Assembly: GCF_001426925.1 (NCBI RefSeq)
Contig: NZ_LMFR01000024.1
Coordinates: 223,431 to 287,430 of the forward strand
Origin: Microbacterium sp. Root53
GTDB taxonomy: Bacteria > Actinomycetota > Actinomycetes > Actinomycetales > Microbacteriaceae
Length of the DNA stretch: 64,000 nt
Reading direction: 5' to 3'
Positions 62,105-64,000 of the stretch are shown in pieces. Within the stretch, counting starts at the first letter, position 1. The number at the start of each line of letters is the position of its first letter. Made by a program: the position numbers and the translations under genes. The notes under the pieces are model-generated. The model saw only the letters and a list, made by a program, of their open reading frames with translations, made no database searches and was not told the DNA's origin.

Positions 62105-63154
62105 ATGACCCTTTCGGTCGCCGTCTCCGGCGCTTCTGGCTATGCGGGCGGCGAGCTGCTCCGTCTGCTCGCCGATCATCCCGACGTCGAGATCCGCACC
62201 GTGACCGCGCACTCCAACGCCGGTCAGCCGCTCATCGAGCACCAGCCTCACCTGCGATCCCTCGCGCACCTGACGCTGCAGGACACGACCCCCGAGATCC
62301 TCTCCGGGCACGACGTGGTGTTCCTCGCGCTGCCGCACGGTCAGTCCGGGCAGTACACGGATGCGCTCACCGACGTCTCGCTCGTGATCGACTGCGGCGC
62401 GGATCACCGCCTCACGGGGAAGGACGACTGGGACGCCTTCTACGGCGGCGACTTCCACGAGCCGTGGACCTACGGCGTGCCGGAGCTGCCGATCGGCGGC
62501 GGCGCGAAGCAGCGCGAGCGCCTCGTGGGCGCCACCCGCATCGCCGCGCCGGGCTGCAACGCCTCGACGGTGGCGCTGAGCCTGGCTCCGGGCGTCGCGG
62601 CGGGCGTGATCGCGGCGGACGACATCGTCAGCGTGCTGGCGGTCGGCCCGTCGGGCGCGGGCAAGAGCCTCAAGACCAACCTGCTCGCGAGCGAGATCCT
62701 CGGATCCGCGAACCCGTACGCCGTCGGCGGCACGCACCGCCACATCCCCGAGATCGCGCAGTCGCTGCGCGCGGCGGGCGCGATCGGCGACGTCCGGATC
62801 TCCTTCACCCCCGTGATCGTGCCGATGGCCCGCGGCATCCTGGCGACCAGCACGGCCCCGATCGCCGAGGGCGTGTCCGCGGCGCAGGTGCGCCAGGCGT
62901 GGGAGGCGGCGTACGGCGACGAGACGTTCGTGCAGCTGCTGCCGGAGGGGCGGATGCCGCGCACGGCCGACGTGATCGGCGCCAACACGGCGCTGATGGG
63001 CCTCGCGGTCGACGAGGCGGCCGGCCGCGTGGTGGTCGTCACCGCGGTCGACAACCTGACCAAGGGCACGGCTGGCGCCGCCATCCAGTCGATGAACATC
63101 GCGCTCGGCCTCCCCGAGGGCCGCGCGCTCAGCGTGAACGGAGTGGCGCCGTGA
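62105..63154 (+). CDS. argC: N-acetyl-gamma-glutamyl-phosphate reductase
   Basis: 349-residue NADPH-dependent reductase, third step of arginine synthesis. The Rossmann start [22 protein letters not shown], catalytic Cys151 in [13 protein letters not shown], the THRHIPEI segment with the active-site His, and [21 protein letters not shown] are all present. The ATG at 62105 lies three codons after another possible GTG. It overlaps argJ by four bases (GTGA). Arginine-dependent control is likely; an ArgR box was not clearly identified. Confidence 0.96.
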   Translation: MTLSVAVSGASGYAGGELLRLLADHPDVEIRTVTAHSNAGQPLIEHQPHLRSLAHLTLQDTTPEILSGHDVVFLALPHGQSGQYTDALTDVSLVIDCGADHRLTGKDDWDAFYGGDFHEPWTYGVPELPIGGGAKQRERLVGATRIAAPGCNASTVALSLAPGVAAGVIAADDIVSVLAVGPSGAGKSLKTNLLASEILGSANPYAVGGTHRHIPEIAQSLRAAGAIGDVRISFTPVIVPMARGILATSTAPIAEGVSAAQVRQAWEAAYGDETFVQLLPEGRMPRTADVIGANTALMGLAVDEAAGRVVVVTAVDNLTKGTAGAAIQSMNIALGLPEGRALSVNGVAP

Positions 63155-64000
63155 GTGTGACCGCAGCCAAGGGCTTCGAGGCGGCGGGCGTCGCCGTGGG
63201 GCTGAAGTCGACCGGAGCGAAGGATGTCGCCGTGGTCGTGAACCGCGGTCCGCTCAAGACGGGCGCCGCGGTGTTCACCACGAACCGCGCCAAGGCCAAC
63301 CCGATCCTGTGGTCGCAGCAGGCGATCGCGGACGGCGTGGTCGAGGCCGTGGTTCTGAACTCCGGAGGGGCCAACTGCTTCACGGGTGAGTTCGGCTTCC
63401 AGACCACGCACCAGACGGCCGAGAAGGCCGCCGAGCTGCTCGGCGTCAGCGCGGCCGACGTGCTCGTGTGCTCGACCGGCCTGATCGGCTCGGGCGACGA
63501 CGTCTTCCGCGCCAAGGTGCTCGAGGGCACGACGCAGGGCGTCGCCGCGCTCAGCTCCGCCGGCGGAGACGACGCGGCCGCCGCGATCATGACCACCGAC
63601 ACAGTGCCGAAGACCGCCGTGCGCAGCGCCGACGGCTGGACGATCGGCGGCATGGCCAAGGGCGCGGGCATGCTGGCGCCGGGCCTGGCCACGATGCTCG
63701 TGGTCATCACGACCGACGCCGTGCTGGACGCGGCCGCGGCCGACGCGCACCTGCGCGCCGCGACCCGCGTGAGCTTCGACCGCCTCGACTCCGACGGCTG
63801 CATGTCGACGAACGACCAGGTCACGCTGCTGGCGAGCGGCGCGAGCGGCGTCGAGCCGGACGAGACCGCGTTCCGGGAGGCGCTGATCGACCTGTGCCGC
63901 GAGCTGTCGCAGAAGCTGCAGGACGACGCCGAGGGCGCCAGCCACGCCATCACCATCGAGGTCGTCGGCGCCGCGAGCGAGGACGACGCGGTCGAGGTCG
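63151..64000 (+). CDS. argJ: Glutamate N-acetyltransferase / amino-acid acetyltransferase, partial
   Basis: The first 283 codons of ArgJ; the gene runs off the window. ArgJ transfers acetyl from N-acetylornithine to glutamate (and may use acetyl-CoA), then self-cleaves. The cleavage site is Ala-Thr181 in [10 protein letters not shown]. Other family blocks are [37 protein letters not shown] and [11 protein letters not shown]. The GTG start overlaps the argC stop by four bases. The expected next genes, argB and argD, lie beyond 64000. Confidence 0.95.
   Translation, partial: MSVTAAKGFEAAGVAVGLKSTGAKDVAVVVNRGPLKTGAAVFTTNRAKANPILWSQQAIADGVVEAVVLNSGGANCFTGEFGFQTTHQTAEKAAELLGVSAADVLVCSTGLIGSGDDVFRAKVLEGTTQGVAALSSAGGDDAAAAIMTTDTVPKTAVRSADGWTIGGMAKGAGMLAPGLATMLVVITTDAVLDAAAADAHLRAATRVSFDRLDSDGCMSTNDQVTLLASGASGVEPDETAFREALIDLCRELSQKLQDDAEGASHAITIEVVGAASEDDAVEV

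Overview
This 64 kb window is high-GC chromosomal DNA from an actinobacterium, most likely Microbacterium or a close relative in the Microbacteriaceae. The evidence is the gene order ftsK-pgsA-cinA-clgR-DUF3046-recA-recX-miaB-miaA-dapF, lexA divergent from a LysM division-inhibitor-like gene, hisC-hisB-hisH-priA, infC-rpmI-rplT-trmH-gluABCD-pheS-pheT, and abundant short intergenic repeats of the GTTGAGCG...CGAAAC type. It is almost all core genome. No rRNA, tRNA, CRISPR array, prophage, IS element or plasmid function was found.

Layout. 1-385 is repeat-filled and gene-free. 386-9555 holds surE/pfkB-type kinase, a 2OG-Fe(II) oxygenase, an acyltransferase, a flavin monooxygenase plus FMN reductase pair, a DedA protein, a glycosyltransferase-SGNH hydrolase fusion and a small acidic protein. 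9556-12199 is the structured leader, pnp and its terminator. 12360-19414 holds an aldo/keto reductase-fold protein that has lost most catalytic residues, small enzymes, dapB and a thiol/redox group (OsmC, DUF4395, thioredoxin). 19429-28018 holds a secreted phytase-like/GDPD fusion, thyA-folA, an AbiEi/nuclease-like gene boxed by repeats, dapA, rnj and a metallo-hydrolase. 28097-37246 is the cell-division, phospholipid, recombination and tRNA-modification block. 37286-44143 holds a broken acetyltransferase, dapF, a MobA-like transferase, an RsmC-like methyltransferase, hflX and an S9 peptidase. 44174-49603 is lexA, the LysM gene and histidine genes. 50036-59913 is translation and glutamate uptake. 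59951-61182 is a second repeat-boxed nuclease-like gene. 61202 to the end is pcm, then argC and the start of argJ.

Functional links. recA, lexA and the LysM gene carry SOS-box-like operators and form the core of the DNA-damage response. dapB, dapA and dapF supply diaminopimelate and lysine. Many genes have a TANNNT hexamer 6-8 bases before the start codon, which suggests widespread leaderless transcription. RNA-level control is suggested at pnp (a structured leader resembling the actino-pnp family), infC (ATC start, long leader) and argC (an arginine-rich upstream ORF).

The most unusual signal is two PD-(D/E)XK-like genes, at 23393 and 60010. Each is bounded by its own family of palindromic repeats in inverted orientation, and further solo copies of one family lie at 14206 and 37616. 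This resembles the REPIN/RAYT relationship but with a different nuclease fold.
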